Origin: Callipepla californica brunnescens
Lineage: Eukaryota > Chordata > Aves > Galliformes > Odontophoridae
Length of the DNA stretch: 64,000 nucleotides
Direction of reading: 5' to 3'
Assembly: GCA_023055505.1 (NCBI GenBank)
Contig: JALIRH010000019.1
Span: 2,851,001-2,915,000, forward strand
The translations under genes and the position numbers were made by a program. Below, piece after piece: positions 34,301 through 48,759 of this stretch; the first letter of the stretch is position 1; every line of letters begins with the position of its first letter. The notes under the pieces are model-generated. The model was not told the origin of the DNA and made no database searches. It worked only from the letters and a program-made list of their open reading frames with translations.

Positions 34301-37159
34301 TACATTCACAGAAGAGATCAGTGGAGCTTTCCTAGTGCTATAATAACGTGTCTGTCTTTGAAACACTAAGTATTCTTCACATCTTTAAGCTGCACTATCA
34401 TTTTGTTAAAATTTTGCAAACAAAACTAATTAGACAATGGAAGAATATCAGCAGAATACTAACATTTTTGTGTTTTTCTTATTGAATTACTTTAATAAAA
34501 ATGTGGTATTAACTTTCATATTCTCATTTTTACTCCTTCCCAAGCAGGTGTTTTATTGGAAAATAAGGAAGGTAAGAAGTCAACAGAAGTCAAAAGAAGA
34601 AACAAATATTATCATAAAACAATTTGATTATTTTTTACGTTATTATGTTTATTTTTTTATTTTTGAGTGAGGTGCTTAGAAAACTGTGTCAAGTTTCAAA
34701 GAGAGTATTACGATAACTGGAGCTCCTGCATTTGCTTGGTTGTTGGTTCTGCGGTTTTTAAAACTTGTTTTCAATGTAGAGCATGACTTTTGCTTAAGCA
34801 GAAATGTGGAATAGTACCAACTGTTATTTTCAATGAAGGGAAGAAGATATTTGTCGTTCAGAGTGCTACTGTGACCTGCAGTTATAGACCATTGTGAAAT
34901 TTGGAAGGTTTCTGGTAGTGAGAAGGTATCATCATTTTTCATCAGCATGTTGAAAGTACATTTTTCTCTGTCACCATCTTTCTGGTAGATGTGTGAATTT
35001 AATCTCTAAAATAAGTGGCAGGAACTAAAAGAACATTAGTCTTTGTAATTCCAACTTGTTGTTTACTCCACCTTTAGAGTGTTACTACTGATGGAAAGGG
35101 TGCAGTCTTAGATGGACACTACTCTTTCTAGCATTTTCTATTCATTTTCTTTAATCTTAAATGCGTTAAAATCACTACATGTGAAGTGTAAATGGATGTT
35201 CCTCTCGTAATAGGAATTCATACCTTTTTTCCTAATACTTGCATACACCTTCTCTGCTTCATGTTGCAGAAGTTTGCCTCCTCCTTTTGGGATAGACAGG
35301 AATCTAAACTACTATTAAAAATTAGATTACTTCAGCTGTGGTGTATTCTCATGTATTCACGTATAGGAAGTGTGGTGGTTGGGGTTTTGTATTGTTTCAG
35401 ATTGTGTTGGAAAACCTGCAGGCGTTTTTTTGCTTATTTGCTTTAGCTTGCATTTAATATTGAAAATATGTTTTGGACTGATATTTGAAGAATTGTAAGC
35501 AAACAAAACCCACACACAAAGAAGGAAATCCCACCCCCTGGGTGAAATAGCTGATAGAACTATTAGCCCTCTTTTAATAGCTTTTAATATTTATCAGAGG
35601 AAATAGCAAAGCGCTCTAAATGTTGCTAAAATATATGTTTAGTCTCTAAATGGGCTCTTTACTTTGGGAGGAGTGTGTGTAAGGTGGATTTCAAGAAGGT
35701 GCCTCTGAGAGCTGTGTTGTTATGTAGTTGGTCTCTAATGTGTCCCCATGCTAGCTAACTCTAGTCTGGGTGTATTCTACACGTGTTACATGTATTATCT
35801 ACATGTAAGTTAATATAAGATTAAAAAGCAAAAAGAAAATAAAAAAGCAAAAAAAAAAAAAAAAAAAAAAAGTTGATAAGGCAGATTTTTTACTGATGAT
35901 GTCTGATAGAGGTGTTAGTTAGAAAGTACCCAATTTTCAGTATCCTTCCTGGGGAGTGATAAACAAATGCAACTCTTGATGTACTTTGGGATCATGTATG
36001 TTATCGTTTTATTTTAAATTTATATTTGCATATTTAATATTTTTTCTTATTCTTTCTTTATTATTTTTAACCAAAGCAAAACTTCATGTGAAATAATTTA
36101 GTATATTCTGTTTATCTGTAAGTTCTTCTTATATTTCACAAAATTTGTTCAGTATTTTTGTTGAAAGGGAAAGAAAGGATTTTGGTAGAGCAGCTGAGCA
36201 GTACAGGATAGAACTGGGCACGTAACTCAAACTCTGTGTGCTTTTCAGTGGCCATGTTTCCCTTGAATACCAGTGCCAAAATTAGTGATGTACTGATATG
36301 TAGGGAGTGGAACCAAGGTAATATTATTAGTTCGCAGGTAATTTAATATTTGTCTGCAACTGGTACCATCAGGAGAAAGGCATTCAGAAGATTTGTGGCC
36401 TGTAATAACCATGATAGAGAGCTTGGAAATTGTACTGACTGTATACAGTTCAAAAACTTGAAGGAACTACCATTCAGAGAAATACGATTAGGAGAACTGA
36501 GTGTTTTTGAAGAAACTTGATGTTGGATAGTGTAAGGAATAACTTTTGCCTGCTTTTATGCAGTGTCACTGTAGTATGGGAAACCTATTCAGACTAAGTT
36601 CATCTTAAACAGATCTGCAGCAGATAAATCACAATAATCCATAATCAGATTAACATTCCTAAATGAGCAGCTGTTTGATTGTTTGTCATTGACCATCTCC
36701 TTTCCTTTTGCTTCAAGGAACATCTAAGTTACTCATTGCTAAGGATTGCTTTTAAAATCTGTGTGTTACTACCATGAAAAATGCCATTCCAAAACACCGG
36801 TATTTTCCCAGCATTTTGGCAACTTGATGACCTTTGTGTGTAGAACTATCTATTTGTATTGATTTCTCTTCATGCACGTAAGAACTCAAGACTTTGTGTA
36901 TAAAACATTGCATGGGAGCACAGTGGTAGTTGGTTATAGCTCTCCCAATGTGTCTCCCTATTGTATATTAGCAAATTGTTTCGTTTGGCCCTATATACAG
37001 ATGTGAGGGAGAGAGACTAATTCTTTCCTTGGGTTTTAAGTGTGTCTGTCTAAAATTGGTTGAGATATTCTTCAAGGGAATGTTAGTCCTGTAGGGATTT
37101 TTTAGTCCACAGAGAGAGACTCATTGTGGCATAGGACCAAGATGTAGGCCAAGTGGAAA
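31345..37159. other. AT-rich non-coding sequence, no gene recognised
   Basis: About 5.8 kb of unique DNA. Homopolymers include T13 at 33398-33410 and A23 at 35849-35871, the latter preceded by AAAAAGCAAAAAG units. Short frames at 34437-34948 and 35192-35446 show no domain. No RNA gene or transposon recognised. Confidence 0.5.
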
Positions 37160-37560
37160 TACAGCAAAGTGATTTAATAGAAAAGGTAATTCCTATTCAA
37201 ACTGGATGGTCCCTTATTCATTTCTTCGGATTATCATCAAATTTATGTCACCAGCAAAGGAGCTTTATTGAGTTTCACAGATATATTCCTTTTGCTTTCA
37301 TTGTCATTAGTTGGCACACTGACATTTTCATATGTGTCTCAGCTAATGCCTCAAAATTACTCCATCTACAAATGTAACAATTGAACAGATAATTTTAATA
37401 AGATTCAGCTTGACTTCAGACTGCACTCCTTCCTTTCTTTATAGAATGCAAATTGTAACCTGTTTTTAAAGCCGTGCAATGCAGTGAACTTTAATGGGAT
37501 TTGACAACATCATATTAAGCACAACAACTACGCATAATGTACCGAAAAATTGGACGTGAA
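37160..37560. other. Candidate conserved non-coding block
   Basis: Low in homopolymers and rich in AT cores set in mixed sequence (CTTCGGATTATCATC, TTTCATTGTCATTAGTTGGC, GATAATTTTAATAAG, AAAGCCGTGCAATGCAGTG). A 74-codon plus frame at 37153-37377 is of chance length. Considered regulatory on texture alone. Confidence 0.2.
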
Positions 37561-40500
37561 ATTGGAAACATAGCTGAGAACAAAGTAAATTTACATGGTT
37601 TGGTAGTTTGAATGTCTGATATCATATTCTCTCATGCAAGCTCCATAAAAAGCAAGGGATTTAACAATGGATATCAGCGGAAAGTGCTTTTAAAGTTAAA
37701 GCTGATGGATGGCTTGTCAAAAAAAATAATTGCATTGGTTGGAAAGTCGGGATGCGTGCTGAGGGGGAGAGAACAGGATATACAGAGAGGATGATGGGAA
37801 GTGACAGTGGTCTGTCAAGAAGCAGTGGCTGCCCAGAGAAGTGTGAAGCCAGAGCTATAAGGTGGCAGAGTAGAACAGGCTGTCAGAGCGGGAAAGTGGC
37901 TTTAATACCCTGAAAAGCAAAGGAATCCGCCTGTCAGCCTTGCTCAGCCGTGCTGAAAGAGGAAAAGAACATGGCATAAAGTTAGAGACATTAAACGGGG
38001 AAAAAAAGAGAGGCCAATGAAAGCCAGTGAGGAGGGGTGGTGAGCTGTTATGTTTTTAAATAGACAAATGACACATTTCTAGGTGCAGCAAGAAAGCAAA
38101 CTGTCTAAGAAATTTAGAACTGATTAGAGGCTCTTTTGAAAAAGAAATACAAGTTGATCAGCATCTATTTCTGGCATTTTAAAATGTACCATGTAGCCCT
38201 GTGACCTTCCCTTCACTTCCATCTTGTGTAACTGTACTGGCCCATCACTGCTCTGAGAGGCAGAAATGTTTTTTTATTTATTTTTTATGGGAGCAGCATC
38301 TCTGGATTTATCCCTGTAAGCATGTGAAGAACTTGGTGTTTGAGCCCAAATCCATCACCTCAGAGGCCTCTTTTTAGCCATTCCTAAAGTATTAGGTTAT
38401 GTATTTGATTATCAACCTAATCAAGGAGCTGTTCTTTCTTTGCTATTTTTATTTTTGTTTTAAAATTGAGATTATATTTGGCTGTACATCATTGTCTAAT
38501 ATATTTTCAGTGCCACAAAAGCAGCAGCCCCTATTGATTTAAAGCTTTTCCACAAATGCTGGGAAATGTAAGTCTTAAATTTTGTAGAGAGAAGAAAAAT
38601 TAAGCAACTGTCAGTACAGATTTTTATATGTAACATTAGTCTTTTTCAAATGCAGTTCCTTGTGGCTATCTGTAATAAGTGTTTTAAGAAGAAATGAAAA
38701 CAAAATAAGAAATGTTTGAAAATTGTATACTATTTATATGGTATATATTTGCTATAGGACAAGACATCAAAAGTCATTATGCTGTGATTTAAGAAAGGCA
38801 TACAGTTCCCACTATACTATACTTTTTCAGTGCATTGCCTTCTGAAGAAATAGTATCCACCAGAAAAATGCAAGGAAGGAAAAAAAAAAAAGCAAGAGAC
38901 AGCATGAGCACAGACATTCAGTACTTATTTAAAAATTTCTGGAATACAACCAGATCTTGAAACAAACTGGTTGCTGTGAAAGCTGTAGGAAAACGCTATG
39001 TTGATTTCAGCGCTTCTTAGAATTTGACTCAATTAATAATTGTGCTAGAAGTTATTAAATATAATTAAGTTTCTGAGTGTTGCTTCACAGAGCTCATTCT
39101 GAATGCTGCTAAAGATGTGTTTAAAACAAAATACAAGTCACAGATTTTGCTTATAGACACTTCTGGATTTTGATTTATGTCTCAAATATAGTGACAAGCT
39201 AATTCAGAGAAGGCATTGTTAATGCTTCAGTCCATACATGTTTTCAGGTAATATTTCTCTTGCAATATATAGAATGAGAAAACTATTTTTTGATCATATA
39301 ATTAATAGAAAACAATTATGCAAGGCAGAGACTAAAAATCCACATAATTGGTTGTTCTCATAGGATGCTGACTCTGTCTGTTGGTTTGAATACCATGTGT
39401 CCAAAAACATATTACATCTTGAAGTAGAAAGCCACTAATTTTAAAAAGAGCTGATGTTGTAAGCTCAGTTACGTTTGTTGCTGAAACAGCTGTAGATGTA
39501 GTACTGCAAAGATATTAGCATGAGGGAAAAAATTGGAGTACTGCTAATCATTTTAAAAGATGATTAAAAATATATATACGCATTGAAACGTAACATTGCT
39601 TCATTTTGAAAATCAGCATGCAAGCTATTAAAAAGTTTTGGATTGAGTGATTGCCCCAGCTCTTAAGGTTTTTAATGCTGAACCTGAAAGCAGCATTTTT
39701 TTTTTTTTTTTAGGGTGAAATTTCAAATTACAGAATGGGAAAAATCCAAAAGGAATCTTCACTTTTCCCATCTCATGTCTGTACCTAAAATTAAGTTAAA
39801 AAACTAAATAAATGAGGAAATAGTAGTACATACTGGATTGTCTGGATATTTTGTGAACTTCCAAATTTGTGATCATCTTACTGGTTGTACTCTTCTATGC
39901 AGTGTGCTTTTCTTATGGTACTTTTTGCTGGTATAGATGAATACATTACAGTATGCATAGTCTAAGCAAACACAGGAATGATAAAGTTCTCTATCTGCAT
40001 AAAATGCAAAAATAAACATGCCAGCAGAGTTTGAATATCAATGGTTACCTGCCAAATAGGATACCTGATATCTGTCTTTCTTCAGTCAACAGGAGTCCTA
40101 ACTAGAAAAGAAAAAATGCAATAGAATGTGCCTTATTTACAAAGCTCTAAACAGCAATGTTAGAGCTGCTTGTTTTTCCTTTCTCCTTTTAGATTAAAAA
40201 AATCTGCACTGTTGTCTGGAATATGGTGTTTTGTGTATTAATAGCTCTTTTGGTTTGCAAATAACACCTCTTTGTGTCACTCTGTGGTTCCAGAAGGGTC
40301 ACTGGTTTTTCACACTTTAAGAAGATTGCTGCTGTTATCTGTAAATCTATTGCTTGGACAAGAATGAGATTGCATGATATGATTTAAAACACTGTTGGCC
40401 AAATTTTATTCTTTTTACAAGGAAGTGACCCCTTACCTTGTACAGATTAAATAAATAAATAAAACTTGTATTACATACAGCAGCAAAGCTTCTGCCTTTG

Positions 40501-43500
40501 TTACCTCAGGAGTATCTGAATAAAATGTCTTATTAAGTGAGACGTAAGGGTAAACAAGAGAAGTCTAAATCATACCAGTTGACATCTCAAGTTTGGAGCA
40601 GTGTGTGTAGTGCTAGTTATTATCTGTTTAATAAAATAGATTTAATGATAAACATTCATGCAGATACTTTAGGTGGCTATATTTTGGTAACTTGGATACT
40701 GACTTCCAAAGTTGTTTAATAATGCAATATTGCAAACTGTTGAAATTACTTTTCTGTCTCTGCGGCAAGGGTACACATAAAATTCTGGTGTGCCTTAGAG
40801 AAAAGGAGCAAGTACTGAATTGTCTTTTGTAACGTTGTATCCCAAACTCAAAAGGAATTGGCTTGCCTCTTGTTTTTGGCTGTGCATAAAGTTTGCATAT
40901 TATTAACTAGCATATCCCAAGGTATTCAGCCACTGCTATGTGCTCACCTAAAAGTCTTGACCATAGAAATGAGTAGTTAGGCTGGACTCTGAGAAGTCAT
41001 GAAGTACATAATTTTGATGTAAACATTGCTTATTTGTTATTCCATGTGAGAATATTACTTATTTCCAGGTAAAATTATTTTGACGTATAAATTTATTTGA
41101 CAGCATAAAACCTGTACCTTGGGTTGGGTATATTCTAGTTTGCTGGGAATCAATTTTCCAGAACTGATATTGGACCAGTGTAGGTATTGAAACTGCCCTG
41201 AGCCTCCATTTCACGAGACTTTGCTTCTAATGTGTCCACTGAAGATCCTCGTATGAGCTTGCCAAAATAATTTCGGGAAATTTATATCTGTAATAACAAT
41301 TTCTGTTTGGATGACTCCAGATCAAAACAGCACATGCGAGATGTAGCAAGTAATTCAAAACACACATCTTAAGACTACACCTCATTTTTCTCACTTTGAA
41401 GTTCCTGTGTACTTTAGCTTCGTTTCCTGCAGCAAATATATGAGTGGTGACTGCCTGTTTTGGGAACTGGCCAGGTAATATTAGCCCTCCTGAAGAAAAC
41501 ATACGAAAGCTAATAGCTTGGGATATTGCAGCAGAAGGTGTTTTAACCTGGTCTGTACATCTTTTATAGCTTTTCTAGAGAGCCAGATACTGTTTAGAAA
41601 GCTCCACTTATGGTGAGCAGGAAGGCAGTAGAACTTTGAAGGTTTTTGAGGATGTTCTTGGAAAGATCTTTGAATAGAATAGTTACATAGTTTGCCTGCC
41701 TTCAGATTTTCATTTATTAAAAATCACATGTGGGAGGAGATGGAACCAAACTGATTTTCTGTAGCTGGTTAAAGGATCAGGGTAACACATGTACTGAAAA
41801 TTAACAGAAAGAGATCTGAACAATGCTTGAACCTATATCAGTTGTCTTTGGAGCCTTAGGCACTTTGGCCTTTAAGTTCTCATCCTGCTACTTGTTCCTG
41901 CTCATGATTTTAGCCAAACTTACAGATGTGCCCTTGTATGAAGTGTTTGATCAAGCTGTGACAGCAGTAGGAGATCTTTTTATTTTCTATTTTTATACTT
42001 TGTGAAATAAATCACCTTTGCATTATGTGCAATGCACTCTTTTCCCATTTGAGTTATTGAATAAGTAGGATTGAAACAACGTTTTTATATTTGAAGGATT
42101 TGGGCATCCAGATATGAGGTCCGCTTAGCAACAGCGGAAGTTTTTTTTTCAGACCTTTGGTGTAGTCGCTTCTTCTTTCTTCATGCCCCTAAAAATCTGG
42201 GCATGGGTATGCCTGGTGGCTGAGTGTGAGCTATTGACTTATTGCCAACCTGCGACAGGGAACGACAGTAAGAAGCTGTTATTGTAGAAAAGCTAGTTGT
42301 TGTTTTTGAGGCTAGCTCTAATAAACTTCAGGCATTTTTTACCTAATACCAGCAATGACAAAAGCAGCTTAATAACATTGTTTGCAGGTCTGTTTGAAAT
42401 ATTAGTAGAGGGGATCGAAGCTGTGTGAATTTGTTCAACGAAACGTGACTGTAGCTGCATAAATAACAGATACTAACTTCCTTTTCTTTATTGAACAAGT
42501 CATGTCCTGAAGGCTTCTGTAAGTCACTATGAACCAATATTCTGCTTAGAAACTGGTTTTATTGTAATATAACTTTATATGACTGAAACCTTGTCAAAAA
42601 GGTCATGCGATCCATTACTATTTCTGTTCCACTTAGATTTGTTATTTTTTTTTAATATAGAAGTAATTTTTTTTTGTTCCTTTGTAACAGAATGAATTTG
42701 TTATGCTAGACGCTTCTCCCACGTTTAGTTTCTCCTTATTCTTAATGCAGCAAAATATTTTGTTGCCATGAGCATGTTATCTTTCCCTTTGCCCCACTGG
42801 GTGTTGGTTTTTTGTTGTTTTTTTTCTTCACTGAAAATTTGGAGTTTGCTTCAAACAAGCAAGGACCCTAAAGATACAAGGACACTGAAAAATAGAAAAC
42901 TGGTCAAGATGGATGGCAAAAAGCACCATGCATAAATAAAGTACCCCCTTCTTTCTCCCCTTCTCCCCCCTCCAAAATGAACAATGATTGTGTGGTTGAA
43001 GACCTGGCTGAATAAGTGTGTCAGGTACTGATTGGAAGAATGATAAATGGAGTGACCTAACAAAGGATTGACTTCTCCAAAAGACAGGCCTTTTTTAATG
43101 GATGGAAAGGGAGGAAGCCTCATTTAGAAGGGAAAGGCTGTTGGCAGTGCAGATATGACAAAGGGAAAGTCGACAACCATTGATTTACGTTCGGGAATGA
43201 CAGTTGAAAAATTCAACAATAATCATGACAAATGAGAAGCGATGCAGTCAGAGGAAAAAATGCCAATACGTTAAGCCTGAGAAGAAATGCCAAGGTCACA
43301 AGGAAAGGTTCCCAAACTTCTGCTTTTGACAACCTTAATGGAAATATTGGAAAAGATGGGGTACAGGTTAAAAGGTGTGGTTTGGAATGAGAAATTGCAG
43401 GCAATGCTAATTAGAGTTTGTTCTTTAAAAGGAGATTGCACATGTTGCCCATGGAAGTTTGAGGCAAACTGGCCATTAACGGACTCTTGTCCTCCAGAGC

Positions 43501-44589
43501 ATCATTTTTATTCTTCAGGAACTGCTGAAATAAATTAGCAGCAACAGGCAAACAAGCATGTTCATTTTAAAATATCCCTTTGTTTCTCACTGAATTAAAA
43601 AGATCTGTAGATTTTTACCCAAGTCTCACACATATTATATAATTTATTTTTGAAAATAATTTGGAGTATCATAGTAAATAAGATTATAGAGGATTTAGAC
43701 TTTTAGGTCAGATCTGGGTAAACAAGTCTGCTGTCTTAAAGCTCTTGTTTTAATAAATGTATATCTAAACAGTAGCATAATCTTGCAGCAAAGAAATTTT
43801 AAAATAAATGCCCTGATTCTTTATTTTTCTCAGTTTATTGGAGCAATATTTATGAAACGGGCAGACCATGTATTTAAATCATAAGTTGCTTGCAGAATAT
43901 TAGGTTTGTTGTATTATTAAGTAATGTGAAAAACTGGAATATTCTAATAGTCACAAGTGTGATGAAATGATCAGGTCTGTTGTTTACTTGGAAATCTGAG
44001 AATATAATGGTACAAGAAACGTGCCTACCCAGTTTATCCTGTGGATATGAGTAGGAAGGCAGTGAATGTCAAACTTGTTTAATTTGTGTGGTGCTAAGTG
44101 ACGTGAATTCCTTTCACTTGTATCTTAATTTCCAAATAGTTTACATTATTGATTAAAAAAATAAAATTAATAATTTAATCTTTACACAGCAGAACTACTT
44201 TTAGTTTGGGCTAAAAAGAGAAAATTCTTAATTAGGAGGAATGATTGGCTTTATAATAGCTCATCATTGTAATAGCTCTTTCAAGTTAAATTCATTTCAA
44301 ACTCCTGACTTGTAAACAGTTAAGCCCTCACACACAGGTAGTAATTTAGCATACAGTGGTCATTTTAATCTTATGTATGTTGAAGGAGGTTATACATTTA
44401 AAACAAATCAAATAACAGGTATGCTTGGGGTGTGTGGGGGGGGAAGGCAAGCAAACAAACAGACATTAAAAACCACCAGAAATGTTATAAATTGCTGGGA
44501 TCTATTATTTGACTTAAATCCAGATCTATAATGAGTTTTTACTAGCCCGCTTATACCTGGGGCTGCCAAGTGGAATATAAGGAAACTAG
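37561..44589. other. Non-coding sequence, no gene recognised
   Basis: About 7 kb. A purine-rich, GC-richer patch at 37730-38060 (GGGGGAGAGAACAGG, GAGGAGGGGTGGTGAGC) has no open frame or repeat signature I know. T16 at 39696-39711; short AAAT repeat near 40448; G-rich GGGGTGTGTGGGGGGGG near 44427. Short frames throughout (41227-41502, 42851-43123, 43287-43538) show no domain. Confidence 0.5.
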
Positions 44590-45190
44590 CCTCTTTAGAT
44601 TAAACATTTTCTAATCAGCTTTATCACTCATATCTGAATTTATCTTATTTGAGGAAAATGCCAATATATTAGCAAGCATATATGATACACAAGGTGACCC
44701 TACCAACTTAATGACATAATACATTATCCTTAATGAAGTCAATATCTTGTCTTTTAGCTGTCTGTCTATTGGGGCGATTAATTGCAGTGTCATTAAAGTT
44801 AGCTCTCTTTTCATTTGAGCTTGACAAGTCGCATAAAACTAATGTTCTTAGTTATCAGCCACTGGAATAGGATGGAGGATGGAGGAAATTGTAGGACAAA
44901 TAAGGGGGTACTGCAACAGCTAACTTGAAGGAATTTTTCCAGTGACTGTTTTTCTAGCCTTCTATTGCCAACTCTGCTCGAATAGTTAAAATGTTTGAAA
45001 CAGAATTATCCAGGCTGGTGTTTTACTTCTGTGTATTGAGCTTGAATGAGATTGTAATGAGCAGCAAACTATCAGGGGCCACTGTGTTATTAAGACATCC
45101 AGGCTGAAAAATTTACAGAAATAGCCCCATGAGTAAAGTTAAATGAGATTACATATCCTAAGTTAATGCAATAAGCAATATAAAAATATG
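44590..45190. other. Candidate conserved non-coding block, densest in window
   Basis: Contains many homeodomain-type cores in mixed sequence: TTTAGATTAAAC, CTAATCAGCTTTATC, CTTAATGACATAATAC, CCTTAATGAAG, GGGGCGATTAATTGCAGTGT, CATTAAAGTTAGC, and further on GATTGTAATGAGCAG and GTGTTATTAAGACATCC. There are no simple repeats and no transposon remnants across 600 bp. No open frame of note (a 67-codon minus frame at 44611-44814 has no domain). Typical look of a developmental enhancer in a gene desert; not tested. Confidence 0.35.
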
Positions 45191-48100
45191 TATTTTTATT
45201 TTACTGTAGAGTTTCTCATTTATCAAAGTGTGAAATAAATATACAGCAATTTAAGAAACAAGTTTGTATGAGATAATGGGCTTGCATCCGTGATAAGCAA
45301 GATTCAGTCACTTGTGATGATAGCAGTGTAGAGCTGGTGCCCAGTGCTAATTGTAGCACAAAAGCATCACTCCCTGCCTTCCCCCTACCTCTGAAACTAC
45401 AAGACAGGATGGCTGTAATTTACAGTGTGTTATCTTTGTCTATAGCGGCAAGATGATATGAAGTAAATCAAGGTACGAGTAATGAAAGACTGAAAATTTA
45501 TTCCTTGGAGCACACTTTAAAGTGTAGTATCTGTTATAGTGGCACTGCCTGAAGACCCTGAAATGAGACTTGGATGAAGGGCAATAAAGAAGCATAGAGG
45601 CTCATGTTAATGTTGTTTGTCTGAGGTTAGTAATTGGGTTCCACTGATGAGTTGTGTGAAGACAAAGTGAGAATCCTAGCAAGTATTGTAAATCTTACAT
45701 TGTTGGAACAAGAAGCAATCCTAACAAATATTGATCCTTCCTGTGCCTGGAGGCGAGGAAGAAAGCAGCATGCTGCTGAGCCAGTGTTGTTTCAATAGCA
45801 CCAATTACCTTAGTGAGGCCAGTGCTCTGCATGAAATCCCACCAGGCTCACAAATTGTGAATTATCAATGATTAGGCTTTTTAGATATATCCCCTAAAAT
45901 CATGCCACTTTAGCTTTCTGTATCAATTCTCCTTTCAGCCCCGAAAATGTATTTTTCAAAAGCCTTTATTTTCAGCTTTTAAAATGCTCTGGATCTATTT
46001 CAAGTATCTCTTAGGTACGTAATCCTTTCCCTCCCACATACCGTAACTCTTGTCCTCAACCTTAATCCTGGAAAAATAAATAAATAAAAATAAAGAGAAA
46101 AGGGCAGATCTCTCAACACTTCAAAATTTTTCTGGCAATGTTTAGTGAGTATTTGTTTATTTCTTGGATCTAATTTACGTTAACTACTTGAAAATACATT
46201 AAGATGGCTTATTTAAAAAAAAAAAACAAAAACTTGTGTACTGCATGTGAAACTTCTGTACTTTTGACTCTAAATTCAGATTTCTTGTAGAGAACGCTCT
46301 CAATCAGTATTAAGTAATTTACAGAATTACACTGTGCTAAAAAAATGATGCTTCACTCTAAATTCATATGTAGTTAAGTGCCTCTGCTTCCTCACTTGCT
46401 TTCTGTCTTATCTCATTTGAGGTTATCTGACTGTATAAAGTGAAGTTGATAAAATGCTGTATGATATAAATGCTTCTGGAGGGTGCTGATAGCTGTCCAG
46501 AGGTTGAAACCAGTGATGTAGCATTGTGACAGCTCCCTGTCCTGGTGAGCCCACAAGCGCATACACTCTGGAGCAGAGAAAAGTGGAGTCAGAGAACAGT
46601 AATGGGCACAGAACAAGATCCTTATGCCATTTTCTGGTCTCATGCTCTACGCAGTGTATTATATTTGAACATTTTATAGTATTTGTGGTTAATTATGATT
46701 TTATGGCCAATAGAAGCTTTGCAGAAGACATACTGAATATACTGTGTGAAAGGGATGCTTAGTAAGGTAGTGCATTAAAGTACATATTTGATGCTGCTTT
46801 GTTACTTGATGGTAAGCAGGCCTTGATGTTAGCTCCTACCCAAGGCTGTCTTGTGGAGGGATGTTTGTAGTGTGACTGACCTTCCTGCAGGACCTCTCCT
46901 AAGACAGGACATGTCTGTCTCTTACCCAGGGGAACAGCTGAAAAGACACAAGGAGACACAGCAAAGGGTTCACAATTTGAACATTTAAAAAGAAATTCTC
47001 TGCAGGTAGCATACTGTCACTCCTTACAGTTAGCTGCCACTACAGTGGAGCTTGGTAGACTGTGGTGTGTGAGTCTGTGGTACAGGAGTGTCTGTAGTAG
47101 GTGGACTTCATTTGGATTGGGTATGAGTACTCAGTGTCTGCTTTTGAAAGGTCCTGTAAATTTTCCCATATCAGCCTGCCTGAGATTTCCACGTAGGTGC
47201 AGAAGGTGTTGACATTGAAGGTTTTGTGTTTCAAGGCATTTTCCTGCAGAAGAGAGCCAGCACCCACTGTTTCATTGCACTATTCTTTTTCAGCTTATCA
47301 CAAACAAATAGCAGTTTCAGTGATTTAGGGTAGTTGATGGATACGTTTAAGAAACAGTTTAAAAGTGCTATTGTATCTGCACCAATAGCATAATGAAAAA
47401 AATTGTGTATTTATTGTATGATAATCATAATATTAAAATGCTGAGTATTATTGCTGAAATGGAAAAGTGAAACTGGTGGCCTGCATATGAAATATGTAGT
47501 ACTGTCTAGCATGTGCTGGTAAGGTGCATGCAGAGCTGAACCCTCTTTGTGCTGAAAACATCCTAATTGCTAGTGCAGAAAGCACCAAACTGTTTGCAGT
47601 AGGATCACATGTAACGTTATTAAAACCATGTTATTTCTGGGTCTCAGACAGCTTTTGAAAAGAACCTATATTATTGTTTAATATATTGTTATACAATTGT
47701 AAATAAAACGGGACCTTGAGAAAAGAAGATGACTACAGCCGTGGTTTTCAGTGTGAGGTAATTTCCTAATGTTACAAGTCTTTTAATGAGGAAAGAAACA
47801 ACAAAAGTGAAAACTCATCAACACAATTAAGGTGGATTTTTTTGTTTGTTTGTTTGGTTTTTTGTTTTTTGCTTTTTTTTTTTTTTTTTTTTTTTGTTCG
47901 ACTGTATATGTCTGCTATTCTTGTGTAATAGTTTTCCCAAAAGTATTTGGTTTTTAATAATTTGTGGCTTGCCATGTGTTAAACGAACTATTACTTAGGA
48001 GCTGACTGAGGATGGGTCATAAGAGCAAAACCAGAGGATAAGGGAATTGGCATTTTTTGCAGAAGTCAGACTTTATGACCGAGTCAACAATGCATTTTCT

Positions 48101-48759
48101 TTGAGAGTACAAGTCTGCGTAGTTTATTTTTCTGTGACTGACATGTTTTGTATGTATTTAGATGTACAACATTTTTTGATCTTCCAAACCCAACATTTCA
48201 AGATCAGTTCAATACCACCTCTCTCAATAATTTCAGTTTTGTAGTTGATTTTAAAAGAGAACAAAAATAGTCGTGTTGATTAACAGGTTTACAACCTATG
48301 TCTCAGTCTGCATTTAGATTTTTGTATGTTTTACTTTCTTCTATTAAGTTGAGTTTCTTTCGTTAGAACTCTCTGTATTTACTGATTATTCCTATAGTCC
48401 CACTGAACTCCACTGTCTCCCCCCAAAAATGTATTTCAGATATTTATTTTCTGAGTTTTAAAATATGCATTTTGCCATATGCACTTGAAAAGCATTCTCA
48501 TTGCGCTTACAAGTAGTTACACCACTGCACTGGAAAGGTTATTCTGGATTAAGTCATACTTGACTCCTTCAAATTTGTAATTTTTCTGGTAAGCAAAAGG
48601 TGTCTCACCTCTCCCCCATACCTGCGCATGCAACAACTGTATCTAGTATTTGGAGCTAAAAGACACTGCCTATAAACCCTCTGTTTATTGTACAGATAGA
48701 ATGACATTTTAATTGTTTTATGATGCAGATAAGTGGTGAGTATTCTTTTTTGTCACCTA
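45191..48759. other. Non-coding sequence with simple repeats
   Basis: No gene seen. Mixed-composition patches near 45280-45470 and 45730-45880 could belong to the preceding conserved-looking cluster. (AAAT)n at 46072-46095. (TTTG)n at 47837-47855 followed by T23 at 47873-47895, which makes the lysine-rich minus frame at 47772-47975. Other frames are short and domain-free. Confidence 0.5.
47837..47895 (+). repeat. TTTG microsatellite and poly-T tract
   Basis: TTTGTTTGTTTGTTTGG units followed by TTTTTTGTTTTTTGC and 23 consecutive T. Read on the other strand it is an A-rich tail, but no retroelement body is recognisable next to it. Confidence 0.85.

Noticed and set aside
44427..44448. G-rich stretch as a second G-quadruplex
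   Set aside because: Two long G runs only; four separate runs of three or more with loops cannot be formed cleanly.
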